Assembly (NCBI GenBank): GCA_039816955.1
Contig: JBCBWU010000004.1
Coordinates: forward strand, 10,986-74,985
Direction: 5' to 3'
Origin: Lewinella sp039816955
Lineage (GTDB): Bacteria > Bacteroidota > Bacteroidia > Chitinophagales > Saprospiraceae
Length of the DNA: 64,000 nt
Both the position numbers and the translations under genes were made by a program. Of the stretch, positions 31,901-36,917 are shown piece after piece. How positions within the stretch are numbered: position 1 is the first letter of the stretch; each line of letters starts with the position of its first letter. The notes under the pieces were generated by a model, which did no database searches, was not told where the DNA came from, and worked only from the letters and a program-made list of their open reading frames with translations.

Positions 31901-33882
31901 TCCAGTGACTCATCTACATTTCCACTAGCCAGAACCGTATCAATCTCTATCACTTCCGTTTCCAGAGCGTGCAGGTTCGGCGCAGATACTTGATCCGATA
32001 ATAGCAGTTGGATATTGGTATCGTCAAGGAGGAAAGCCTGCCGTTTTGTGGGATAGCCAGGATCAATCGGAACATAGGCCAGGCCTGCTCGCAAAATCGC
32101 CAGAAGTCCCACTACCATTTCAAAAGATCGTTCCAAACAGATGCCTACGATTTTACTGTCCTCATTTGATTTCGACAAAAGATACTGTGCTAACTTCCGA
32201 GATGCCCGCTCGAGTTTGGCGTAAGTCATTTGCTCCCCTTCAAAGCGCAAAGCAACCGTCCCAGGTCGGTTTTTTGCGTGCTGGAGAAAATAATCTATCA
32301 CAGTGACCTGATTCGGGTATTCCACTTCAGTGGCAGAAAAGGTTTTCAGCGCCTCTGCTTCCGTAGTGGAGAGCATGGTGTAGCTGCCAATCGAGCGAGT
32401 AGGATCGTGAACGATTTCCTGGATTAAGGTTTGGAAATGCTCCATCATCCGTTCAATACTTTCCTGCCGGAAAAGCGCAGTACTGTATTCGAACTCAACA
32501 TCCAGGCCTTGGGTGTCCTCCGCCAGATTACAGCTCAAGTCAAACTTAGTCGTGCGACGCTTATGCTCTAAGGTTTCCAACTGTAGATTGGCCAGTTGAC
32601 TAGACTGATTGGCCTTCTTATAGTTCTGAAAGGCGAACATCACTTGGAAAATGGGATTTCGACTCAAATCCCGCTCCGTGATGACCTCCTTCACGATCTT
32701 TTCAAAGGGTACTTCCTGATGTTCAAAGCCATTCCAAACCGTAGTTTTCAATTCCTGCACAAAGTCTAAAAATGGCTGTTCTGGCGCTACGCTGCTCTTG
32801 AGCGCAATAGTATTGACAAAGTAACCAATCAGGTTTTCGGTGTTACCAAGATTACGATTAGCGACCGGGGTACCCACACAGATGCTGTTCTGCCGCGAAT
32901 AGCGTTGTAGTAAGATTTTGAAAATAGCCAACAGGATGACGTATAAGGTAGTCTTGCCTTCCTGGGCCAACTGCTGCAAGCGCGTCATCAAAGACACGTC
33001 GATTCTAAACTGTACGCTATTCCCGGCCGTGCTTTGGGATAATGGGCGGGGACTGTCTGTTTTCAGATCAATTGGCGGTGTATCCTCTAACTTTTCTATC
33101 CAATATTTAAGTTTTTCATCCCATTGCTTTTCCCGAAAACTTTGCCGTTCCCAAAGTGCATAATCAATAAACTGCACCGGAAGTGAAGGGAGTGCTTGTT
33201 CGGGTTTTTGCCCCAGCCGCTGGGCGTACAAGTTCGCGAACTCCCGCACAAATATTGGAATCGACCATCCGTCAGAGGCAATATGATGCATAACGAGAAT
33301 CAAGTACCGAGTCGCTGGTTCTTGCTCCACAATGCCCATGCGCAGCATGTAATCGCTGGCTAGATCAAACGGTTTCTTGATTTGACGTTCAATCAATTGA
33401 TGCAGCCCCTGCTCGTCCAAGTCCGAGGCTTCTAGGACCCCATCAAAGACCCAATCATCGCTGGGGATAACTGCTTGAAATACACTACCCTCCTCTTCCT
33501 GATATACCGTTCGCAATACTTCGTGCCGCTCTACCAGTTGTTGGGCTACCGCCTGCAATACATCCATATCCACCTCTCCCGTAAGTTTGAGTACGGCGGA
33601 AAGATGATAATTGGTACTGCCGTGTAGTTGGTCTAAAAACCAGAGTCGTTCTTGATTAAAGGAAAGTGGAATTTGGGCGGGACGTAGAGCGGGGATGAGC
33701 TTCTCCGTTTCTTCTTTGGTGAGGCGTGCTCGCAAAAAAGCAATAATCTCGGGCTTGCGCGCCTTCAGTTCTTGCAAAAGCGCGGCCGGTACGGAGTCCC
33801 CGTTAAAATGTAGCTCTAGATTGTCCCCCTTAAGGGTCAAGTGAACATCTTCTTCTTGTAGTTTTTGGAGTAAATGTTCCAT
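13903..33882 (-). CDS. P4: giant NRPS-PKS hybrid (Ser-E, Thr, C-C-A*-T, Phe, KS-AT-KR-ACP)
   Basis: This 6659-aa megasynthase reads: TubC docking 1-55; C 70-500; A 525-1020, code DVWHLSLIDK (Ser, exact); T about 1072 (LGGDS); E 1110-1550 (HHLVTDGISWR, EGHGRE, NYLGS), giving D-Ser; C 1590-2020 with the PLQEGLLFHAL head of DCL domains, as expected after E; A 2050-2520, code DFWNIGMVHK (Thr, exact); T about 2568. Two C domains in a row follow (2640-3080 and 3100-3520), then a hollow A domain (3540-4020) and an intact T (about 4070, LGGHS). Next come C 4120-4550; A 4600-5060, code DAWTIAAICK (Phe, identical to GrsA); T about 5105 (LGANS); KS 5165-5590 (Cys5338 in TACSSS, EAHGTGT); AT 5690-6000 (GHSLGEY Ser5781, HAFH, hence malonyl); KR about 6060-6500 (TGASGGMG, catalytic Tyr near 6446); ACP about 6595. 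It starts 2 bp after P3. Its C-terminal tail NTNQIRL resembles P3's. Confidence 0.95.
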   Translation of the reverse strand: MEHLLQKLQEEDVHLTLKGDNLELHFNGDSVPAALLQELKARKPEIIAFLRARLTKEETEKLIPALRPAQIPLSFNQERLWFLDQLHGSTNYHLSAVLKLTGEVDMDVLQAVAQQLVERHEVLRTVYQEEEGSVFQAVIPSDDWVFDGVLEASDLDEQGLHQLIERQIKKPFDLASDYMLRMGIVEQEPATRYLILVMHHIASDGWSIPIFVREFANLYAQRLGQKPEQALPSLPVQFIDYALWERQSFREKQWDEKLKYWIEKLEDTPPIDLKTDSPRPLSQSTAGNSVQFRIDVSLMTRLQQLAQEGKTTLYVILLAIFKILLQRYSRQNSICVGTPVANRNLGNTENLIGYFVNTIALKSSVAPEQPFLDFVQELKTTVWNGFEHQEVPFEKIVKEVITERDLSRNPIFQVMFAFQNYKKANQSSQLANLQLETLEHKRRTTKFDLSCNLAEDTQGLDVEFEYSTALFRQESIERMMEHFQTLIQEIVHDPTRSIGSYTMLSTTEAEALKTFSATEVEYPNQVTVIDYFLQHAKNRPGTVALRFEGEQMTYAKLERASRKLAQYLLSKSNEDSKIVGICLERSFEMVVGLLAILRAGLAYVPIDPGYPTKRQAFLLDDTNIQLLLSDQVSAPNLHALETEVIEIDTVLASGNVDESLDLPQLVPTDLAYVIYTSGTTGRPKGVMNAHAGLLNRLLWTQDYFQLQQDVDVVLQKTTFSFDVSVWEFFWPLLAGVPLVISRPGGHQDNAYLAELIRKEKVTTLHFVPSMLQTFLLDWEKGESHPIKRILCSGEALEVQHIQLYQTTLGANIPLYNLYGPTEAAIDVSCWQVPLDSFGNNSVVSIGGPVSNTQLLVLNEQHQQTGIGIIGELFIAGAQLAKGYLNRPELTAERFKELEITGLGRQRLYKTGDLVRWLPNGTIEFIGRNDDQVKIRGNRIELGEIKHALAQVPHITQAEVVVKKDLDGRQLLLAYFTAKSEGLDKADLRERLQDQLPDYMIPHYFVQLESFPLTTNGKLDRKALPDIAAADIIRKTYEAPTNELESLLVQIWEAVLKQEQIGVNDNFFELGGDSIMVIQVVSRLKKHQYSLHPKDLFLAQTIRALAKTVREKKQTVVGEQGRLRGEVPLLPMQLDYLQLNPPTPSHFNQSILLEIDKDVDLASLKQAVAYLFDRHDALRMSFRRKGEQWIQEYGDFQGELISISLEGESAANWSSELELHCARYQSQLEIENGEVARFVFFETPAEVERARLFIVLHHLVTDGISWRVLLNDLESWTNVSDTRDAPPKATSYRQWGEALQHFAQHTIPEMEKRFWLETIAQKSTLPVDQKGSRRPKATIKGITIELERDLTELLLKEIHTAFNTDINDILLSALALALYHWTEQQTTVIGLEGHGREHIAEGIDITDTVGWFTSIFPVPLRVPEGYTLGTLIKATKEQLRKTPRKGLGFGCLKYYSDDPKIREQLRETPWEVTFNYLGSADNALQQTNQKLRPAKESMGAPIADDYPVPNKLEIHALLQAGSLKMYWNFSSEEYQEQTIEQLSQQFVEHLRTIVAYNIQQSDSHKTPSDFGLQDFVNYSELDRFLAQPSATNLQDIYRLSPLQEGLLFHALLDQDSISYREQLLVDFNPELDTKVFQQAWQALTEHHSILRSNIKTSAFDQPVQCVYHSVSLPFEVVDLGEVEDAEQFMDDYLEADRRQGLDLSSAPLFRICLFKHPAYCRMLLSFHHIILDGWSLPLMLKELLKHYDDLSIGKEIQVQQPDNYGDFIKFIQTQHAQSARQFWQQYLEGIEKASLLPFAERLTDQYLGNSIFSTEKLVLDPQRSEDLKAFAKQNHLTINTIIQGAWAFLLAKYTNTQDVLFGVTVAGRPAELDRSQQRLGLYINTIPLRIKVAAGEEVTKWLEQLQLSHAEARGFQYEPLNEIKKHTSLQEAFFDSLIVFENYPISEVVSAQSQLQIQNVQLREETHYLLSIIVVVGEQVEVRFKYNERLDIFYVRQIMAHFEQVIQSWVTNDRALLQNVEYLTPEERDQLLIGNGNLQVTYPQHRTLVQLFLEQAQKTPDHIALTFGEKHLTYQSLDRLSNKLAHHLIQQDHIQPEELVGIYQWHSEWLIITILGILKAGGAYVPIDPDYPQERTDYIKNDSACRIIIGEEWLTEFRANLAEYPETTPQVAVQAENLAYIIYTSGTTGKPKGVQVEHRNVVRLFFNQKTLFDFTDQDVWTMFHSFSFDFSVWEIWGALLFGGRLVVVPKILAQDPFTFIPYLHKEGVTVFNQTPTSFFNLLSLPNLWEANHQLRYVIFGGEALRPQKLAAWKAKYPQVKLINMYGITETTVHVTYKEIGEEEIQNNTSNIGSSIPTLGCYILNDQQQLLPLGAPGEIFVTGAGLSRGYLNREQLTRERFVPNPFLSGQRMYKTGDIGKRLPNGEIQYLGRKDRQVQLRGFRIELPEIEYSLLSIPGIEYAVVTIVTNKLDEPDLVAYFTAEQKQDTNELRASLAQILPRHMVPSYFVQTEVFPQTASGKIDFALLPNPTITTEANTEELLGDAEVKMAEIWERVLNTSGVSPNDNYFNLGGDSIKAIRIASAVNRVFECKIGVAEVFTYPTIRQLLACIEDGESRSIQADFERRTRQELEEKKTEFFTTHPELETQVRALFPASEIQQGMIFHSLANPQVYHDQMVHFMRYPKKVFDKFSGAVQLLVEKHEILRTAFRFIEDELYQLVYETIDPDIHFFDLADKNEEAQLDFIKLRLRQEHDDPFVIETPGLFKFMVFALGEDNYCFCFNCHHAIIDGWSDASLNTELHNLMTRLAEEEHYRPRPLHSSYQDYVMQELFLLQSEEQFTFWQQELKAYRPFKFSLSETNPGRLRLEQIIDPSVVRDLAALSKELRVNIKHLYFSIFLQVLRYFSEHNDLTIGLISNNRLAAEDGDKVLGCFLNTVPFRMTLSPEDEWRKVLQLVDEKMIQLKNYDRYPFGKIIRDIRSRNQVVDRIDNVIFSFTDFHVYADANLKGAAPILSHKNQKKELGGVTNNSAFTFTVDTAATKTKVSIAADEAFIKQEEAELFLTLFVQFATSILMNQAYSTDDLGQFLKSLTPHPNNIGKADQTVGEKSTLEPCSSHQKRLWFIDNFEKDVLYKGGPVYHNVPLFINIPSHIAITDLQHAFSSLAALHEVLRTTFRLEEGQLFQSVIPASDFPADQLLVAQEDLQSNTDRLTNIPFELDEGVLIRAYYEHREKETHFLFLIHHAIVDATSLKLVKRDFLDLLHAPEQVGERTFRSYLSYSNQQLSRSQELDNLSFTYWREKLNDLPVLYFKTDQERVPIHVYEQSTLKQVLTLDDSYTAFAEEHQVDIRQICLAACKMALAKLTGQDDIVIGTMVDLRDEQTKHTVGPIDNLVVLRSAVEQELSLLEIGRAICQTDEEANKHKQIAFERLVDHLKPQIDKSRTALFDVLFAHRFQETEQGYSNVANRGWGKYDFNLCVEETTDLLNLQLAYNKLYFETDTARKLLKLIASLIQRLVETPNVLLKEVPLLRQEEQETILTANAHEIEEVPAKPIPAVLLEQLTKAAPEKAAVVFEEEVVTYQELYQRSNQFASFLIQSFDLQKGDRVAICLPKDISQLTALFGVLLSGAAYVPIDPTWSEKDRQVVRNAAAYKGLIDQEFWEEYSSNVKDNGASSAPDVNIQSSDLAYLIYDLTKAGHPQVFSGTHQSVEAMAACYSHDFNLSSNDSWAYAHSLDFAFSVVEIFTCLLNGGTLNIVPSVVTEDGALLGEFVNEKGITTLFQSSSSFDRFAKSASAVNSLRYLFVGDGEGNPAVAKLWSVQNAQVQLIQLIGTPKSSMCGAYTTIVAGSSKLSGAAKSMALANCYVLDANQMMLPLGRPGELYLAGPVIAETSLDSSTRSNDDYYRNPFRNSGLMLRTGLNVRWLPDGELEFLGYRHEQNKIRGYYVEQREIAQQLWQFRGVEHAFIRFVQSQTGNGILAYLTSSLAVDKTELATFLQSRLPEYLQPELIEVLDQMPLNRHGKVDDTVLPGLEDQERSVTTFVAPESEVEKQIAAIWQKVLKVSPVGVRDNFFDLGGHSLKVVQIINRIKTQLGYDIGIKEVFDNPTVQGIANRLSENQQTPISKQPIADSYPLSAIQRRIWVLSQFAGASKAFNVSINLELRGRLNISALEYSFQAIVARHEILRTHFAVDASGAVRQSVVPAVSFSLNRLTGQQAGIEEDELKEKARSASDFVFALDQAPLLRATLLQPTGERAILVITLHHIICDGWSLEILAGELLEFYNNFASGILLQKEPLAIQYKDYVAWGQSAEQQARLQQQEAFWLAQFATAPVPLNLPSFTTRPAVKTYRGITKSYHFSAPFRRAANVLVQRYQVTLFNVLLAGLNGLFYRYTNQRDITLGVPIAGRNHPDLEQQVGPYLNTLAIRSRFEEGDSFEDLLQILRQELLVAYANQDFSFDALVDQLNPARDSARSPLFDILVVLQNQQNTGLRQQGQFQGLEVKPLADVRRRESQFDMTFSFMQREEEIRLDLEYNSDIYDPLLIEQLVAHFENFIEFVAQEPASKLTQVPFLTELDRSMATPTIDRPDSATHFGETITSLFAAQVRQSLDETAVVVGGKRLTFQDLDHLSSQLAHFLLAKYEIGVEDVIAVKMERNEWLVISFLAILKAGGAYLPLDPNLPEQRLLFMTKDSHCVGLVDDLLVQEFIEQQEQYALHSPAVETTEGQLAYVIYTSGTTGQPKGVAIEHRGIVNTIVTQIEKFGVSPVDNCLQFANQSFDASIWEMLISLLGGATLCIIEEQSKYSIRHFLNFIQDNEISWATLPPVFVEILPVPELKGLKTLITAGDRAPLAQAKAFARAGKYYNAYGPTETSICATVFHGDMVDKVPIGTAIKHAEAYVLSDHLELQPIGVPGELYVGGPGLARGYLNQVEQTATSFIPHPFAAGQRLYRTGDLVRWLPDGNLEFLGRIDDQIKLRGYRIEPKEVEQALVGEPNIQQAVVLVRQRGKDKLLVAYLVAEEVLDTSIVKANMSNVLPAYMIPDVLSQIPAIPVTPNGKVDKAQLPDIAERVVAPGARIPSSNVLELELAQIVADCLSIAEEEIGIHDNFFDLGANSIQLIRILNLVNEKFNLDLSAVTLFQYSNIYEAVQHITASTDQDLIATLDPASSSTIQLPQGDIAVIGMAGQFPKSEDLQAFWKNLLEGNELIRHYTEQELKELGVDLERINNPAFVKAQSIVDSAEQFDYHFFGYTKDEAMLMDPQTRMLHQQVWTCIEDAGYTLAKLPQAVGLFLAASDNLNWRIHAATNTSDEVTPFRVSQISDRNFAGTLVSYALDLKGPSYLINTACSSSLVSVHMACQSILSGESSVALAGGVKIDSNANMGYFYQQDMIFSPDGSCRPFDANSAGTISGEGAGVVLLKPLEKAIQDRDNIYAVIRSSATNNDGNRKVGFSAPSYQGQVECLEKAYRQAQIPTSSISYIEAHGTGTKLGDAIEIEALNQVFQHDTDHQCAIGSVKSNVGHLDTAAGIAGFMKAALAVKTAWLPQTLHFQTSNPNLNFANGPFSVDKELRKWELPAATPRRAGVSSFGIGGTNAHVVLEEPPEVPFSESKRRYQFLTYSAKSGKAVTAFEHKLATFFAQIAAEQIADAVYTLNSGRTSFGKRNFLVFRGQDEVQDQLLLGKSAIAPTIKKGTRLAFLLQGQGGQHYQMAHDLYGHEPVFRDYVDQGLAYLKEKTGKDYAPIIGYTLKDAPSVDLIHQTGNAHVLLFIVEYAVARLLMSWGLQPDLLVGHSLGEYVAACLSGVFSFEDGLLMLLSRAELVKKVEPGKMIMIECPLDEVEDLLTDKISVALINTENTAVLSGRPKDIDDFANQLEERQITFRALKVEHAFHSYMMDHLVEEYLDAISGVTFSQPTIPMISGVTGEEVTPELMTNPGYWARHLNSTIHYATALKTTFEKGSFVFIEIGPGKILTNFLREHSLFVPTEHLVFSSLQSHQKEEDDDAFLLKTVGRLWSLGLNVDWEGFYQAEELRKITAPTYCFDKYQLPARVDLQAKLKAGGWATGTPAISDRYENWIYEPQWKQARPVPTDTQAAWTIVLAGQDEFSKELVSLLDEDNTWIIYLHWDELQHPSGKQALVADPINIAELRQVFAFLGEDLMQEKGRLICSWTVGMEQQVAPAHLLQEAQNRGYYTILNCMRLLAEKGAVQLDIVFISNGIFSILGTEHLQPEKATALGALKVIPKEYDEVNTLCIDFALTDLQNDLSLVQRVYEQISCVGVEEVIGVRGRRTWVPSFARIPAVPKEEELALQRGGVYLITGASGGMGQAFSEYLSSVYDAHLILVGRSSPSSGLPHSSAVFVQNNLADSVSLSEEIAKALQQLGQTSIDGVIHAAGVADYAGFIKDRIVEDCEEIFLPKVSGTVNLFKSTVDYWPSFFVNCSSLATIVAPYGQVGYVAANLFQNHFAQAQTGTTKMVSILWDVWKEQGMAIKNIERFNTESAKTHIKVGMTNEQGLQILVEALQQDVPQLVVSIRSLEAMIAFARENTIDKAVEQVEEESVLLLDLNRLDLSTPYEEPQTEVEEKIQDIWQAFFGYQQVGVNDSFFELGGDSLKAISILKKINAAFDLEIGLKELFDKSTIRLLATEIELALRINDISPTDKEENNTNQIRL
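21560..25990 (-). other. Tandem condensation domains followed by a hollow adenylation domain (inside P4)
   Basis: Directly after the Thr carrier domain comes Ca (head ALFPASEIQQGMIFHSL, motif HHAIIDGWS), then Cb (head SSHQKRLWFID, motif HHAIVDATS with Gly changed to Ala). Then comes an adenylation-like domain. It keeps A2 (AYVPID), a recognisable A10 (HGKVDD) and normal length. A3 reads YDLTKAGHPQV where YTSGTTGxPKG is expected. The Asp235 equivalent is Ala (FAFSVV). A5 reads LIGTPKS instead of YGPTE, A7 reads LRTGLN instead of YRTGDL, and A8 is degraded. The following T domain has an intact LGGHS. The A domain therefore cannot plausibly bind ATP or an amino group. Either the T is loaded in trans, or the module modifies or passes on the chain. 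Ca is not an E domain, because it lacks SWRxL and EGHGRE. Confidence 0.82.
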
Positions 33883-33884
33883 GT

Positions 33885-36800
33885 TTAGATGGTAATCTTG
33901 TTATTGTAGTCCTTGCCCTTGTTCACCCAGAGCAGTGTTTGAATCTCTCTGGCCAAATCAGGCAGAGTCGCATTTTGAAAGAATACTTTCAGCGGGATAT
34001 TCACCTTAAAGCGCTCGTTGATCAGCTTAATCATCGCCATTGCCTTTAGTGAATCACCACCGTAGGCAAAGAAATCAGCCCGGGCATCAAGCTCGTCCAC
34101 ACCAAAAAACTTCTTCCAGATAAACCGCAGGTCTTCGAGTAGTGATTGGTCGGTAAAGCTCGCCGCATCAAACTCATCTTGCTCCTCGAAGAATTGATCC
34201 AATTGTGAAACGCCCACTATTTGTTGAGCGACTTCCTGGCCAGCGAGAAGAGATTTCAAATCGATGAAAGCAGGAAATTTCGTTCTTTGAAAGGCGTAAG
34301 TTGGAAGGGGTATTTTACGCCCCTCAGCTGGTCTGCCCATCGTTGACCAATCACTCATAACATTATTTGCCCATAGATCTCCCATGCCGGAAAAGAAATA
34401 AGCGTGTTCTTCTTCCGATGTCATTTCTTCGAATCCGTTTCGCACTAAGCCAATTGCTATGTTAGAAGAATCTTTGCGCTTATTCTGTTTAAACAACCTG
34501 CTCAAGGTATCACCAGGACCAATCTCAACGAATACCAGATTATCCTCATGGTCCAGCGTCTGAATTCCTTTGGAAAAATCCACCGTATTGCGCAAGTGCT
34601 CGCACCAGTATTCAGGCGTTCTACCTTCCTCACCCACGATGAGTTGACCGGAAATATTTGATATGAATGGGATTCGAGCTTCCCGGAAAGTAAAGGCGCG
34701 GAGAAAATCAAGATACTCTTCTTTCACATGATCAATCAAGGTTGAATGCGAAGCAAATGAGACGTTCAGCAGTCGATGCTTGATATCTTCTGCCTCAAAC
34801 TGCTCCATCAAGGATTCTATTGCGGCAATTTCTCCGGACAGAATACATTGGTAGGGAGAATTAATAGATGCAATGGATACGCCCGCTTTCAAATAAGGAT
34901 TTATCTGCTCTGCCCCAGCGGAAACTGCTAACATGCGTCCCTCCGGAAGTTTCTCCATCAAGGCTCCCCGTTTAATCAGTATTTTCAGGGCATCTTCGAC
35001 CGTCAACACACCACTAAGACAAGCCGCAGTATACTCTCCGAAGCTATGCCCAATCAAATATTGGGGCTTGATCCCCAGCTTATCCAGTGCCCTACTTAAG
35101 GCGTACTGGATGGTGAACAGGATGGGCTGCGTGTATTTAGTATCGTGCAAAAGATGCTCCCGCTCTTGCTCATCAAAGAGCAGGGACTTGAAGTCGATGG
35201 GCATGAGTTTACTCAACCGAGCGAAGCCTAAGTCCATTTCGGCTCGAAAAGCAGGTACTTCCTGGTAGAGCGAATGCCCCATACGGAAGTATTGTACCCC
35301 CTGCCCGGGAAACATGAATACTATTTTTCTTTGCGTATTACCACAGCGTTCCAAGTGAGCAATTCCCGGCATTTTTTGGGCAATACCTTCCAGCAGTTGC
35401 GTCTTTGAGCGTGCGGACAGACAAAGTCGATAGTCGAAGGCTTTCCGTCCATTTTGCAGAGTGTAAGCGATATCTGATAAGTTGTGGTCAGTTTGGCTCA
35501 AATATTCGGAAAAGGAGCGTAGATAATGCCTTAGACTACTTCCCTGCTGTGCCGAAAACGGGAACAGCAGTAGGCGGTTGTTGTCGGGCTTGTCCACCCG
35601 TTGCGGAGGCTCTTCCAGAACGACGTGGGCATTCGTGCCACCAATACCAAAAGAACTGACGCCCGCCCGCAGTGGATGCCCGGCTAATGGCTCCAAGGTG
35701 CTAAGTTCATCAACTACTTGGAAAGGGCCATCGGCAAAGGGAATATTATTGTTCGGTGTACTAAAGTGGACAGTTGGTGGCAGCTGACGGGTTTGCAGCG
35801 CCAGTACCGTTTTTATCAGTCCAGCTACCCCAGCCGCGGCTCCAAGATGCCCAACATTTGATTTGATGGACCCAATATGACAGATCTCCTGACCATAATC
35901 AGCAAATGCCAGATTAAGCGCTTTGATTTCGATGGGGTCACCCAGGTTGGTAGCGGTACCGTGCGCCTCTACGTATTTAATAGAGTCAATGCCCACCTTG
36001 CTCACCTTCTGGGCTTGCTTGATACAATGATGTTGGCCTTCTACACTAGGCGCAGTATAACCGATTTTCTCCGCTCCATCGTTGTTGATGGCCGAACCCT
36101 TAATGATACCGTAGATGTGGTCCTTATCCCTTTCGGCATGGGCCAGTTTTTTTAAGACGATCGCACCAGCACCATTGCAAAACATGGTTCCATCTGACTC
36201 GGCATCAAAGGTCTTAGTATGACCGTCCGACGAGTAGATCATGTCATTGGCGTGATAGTAGCCAGGTAAGGCATGTGATGAAATGGAAACACCTCCTGCT
36301 ACCGCAATACTACATTCTCCGGTTAGTAGTGCCCGACACGCCAAATGTACACCCACCAAGGCCGTAGAGCAGGCCGTTCTGACAAAAAGTGAAGGTCCAT
36401 GCAAACCCAGCTTGTAGGAAATCAGGGTAGAGAGTCGGTCCTTATCACACAACAATTTGGCCATAAACCCCTGTACCATAAGGCTATTATGAACAAAGGT
36501 GTGATAGGACTTCCAAACACTATTGTCGCTGGCCCCGGCGTAAAGACCGATGCGATTATTCTTATGTGGTACGACGCCAGCGTCTTCCAGTGCTGTCCAC
36601 ACCACCTCATGGAACACTCGAACCTGTGGGTCCATGATCGCTGCTTCAAACGCTTGGTATTTGAAGAAAGCGGCATCAAAAAATTCTTCCTCACCGAAAC
36701 TTCCATAAGCAGGAACATAGTTTTCGCCAGCATCCTGAGGCGCTTCCACACCCCTAACTGCATAGGTTTCTGCATCGGCGAACTGCACCAGTTCTTCTCC

Positions 36801-36917
36801 CTGCTTTATCTTATCCCATAGCTCTCCTACGGTTTTAGCGTTTGGGAATTTACCAGACATGCCAACTATGGCTATTTCTAATCCAGTTCTTTGGCCCTTG
36901 CTAGTGCTCATAGTCAT
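33885..36917 (-). CDS. P3: type I PKS module KS-AT-ACP
   Basis: This 1010-aa single-module polyketide synthase has KS at residues 10-430 (active Cys183 in TACSTAL, His in EAHGTAT, His in SNVGH), AT at about 520-820 (Ser625 in GHSFGEY) and ACP with Ser956 in YGGDSLKA. There is no KR, DH, ER or methyltransferase, so the added two-carbon unit should keep its beta-keto group. AT specificity markers disagree. YTQPILF and a hydrophobic residue after GHS suggest malonyl-CoA, while FASH in place of HAFH resembles the methylmalonyl YASH pattern. The start is the ATG at 36917, overlapping the P2 stop by 17 bp; a second in-frame ATG lies at 36911. It should extend the peptidyl chain from P2 and pass it to P4. 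Its C-terminal tail YNNKITI resembles that of P4. Confidence 0.94.
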   Translation of the reverse strand: MTMSTSKGQRTGLEIAIVGMSGKFPNAKTVGELWDKIKQGEELVQFADAETYAVRGVEAPQDAGENYVPAYGSFGEEEFFDAAFFKYQAFEAAIMDPQVRVFHEVVWTALEDAGVVPHKNNRIGLYAGASDNSVWKSYHTFVHNSLMVQGFMAKLLCDKDRLSTLISYKLGLHGPSLFVRTACSTALVGVHLACRALLTGECSIAVAGGVSISSHALPGYYHANDMIYSSDGHTKTFDAESDGTMFCNGAGAIVLKKLAHAERDKDHIYGIIKGSAINNDGAEKIGYTAPSVEGQHHCIKQAQKVSKVGIDSIKYVEAHGTATNLGDPIEIKALNLAFADYGQEICHIGSIKSNVGHLGAAAGVAGLIKTVLALQTRQLPPTVHFSTPNNNIPFADGPFQVVDELSTLEPLAGHPLRAGVSSFGIGGTNAHVVLEEPPQRVDKPDNNRLLLFPFSAQQGSSLRHYLRSFSEYLSQTDHNLSDIAYTLQNGRKAFDYRLCLSARSKTQLLEGIAQKMPGIAHLERCGNTQRKIVFMFPGQGVQYFRMGHSLYQEVPAFRAEMDLGFARLSKLMPIDFKSLLFDEQEREHLLHDTKYTQPILFTIQYALSRALDKLGIKPQYLIGHSFGEYTAACLSGVLTVEDALKILIKRGALMEKLPEGRMLAVSAGAEQINPYLKAGVSIASINSPYQCILSGEIAAIESLMEQFEAEDIKHRLLNVSFASHSTLIDHVKEEYLDFLRAFTFREARIPFISNISGQLIVGEEGRTPEYWCEHLRNTVDFSKGIQTLDHEDNLVFVEIGPGDTLSRLFKQNKRKDSSNIAIGLVRNGFEEMTSEEEHAYFFSGMGDLWANNVMSDWSTMGRPAEGRKIPLPTYAFQRTKFPAFIDLKSLLAGQEVAQQIVGVSQLDQFFEEQDEFDAASFTDQSLLEDLRFIWKKFFGVDELDARADFFAYGGDSLKAMAMIKLINERFKVNIPLKVFFQNATLPDLAREIQTLLWVNKGKDYNNKITI

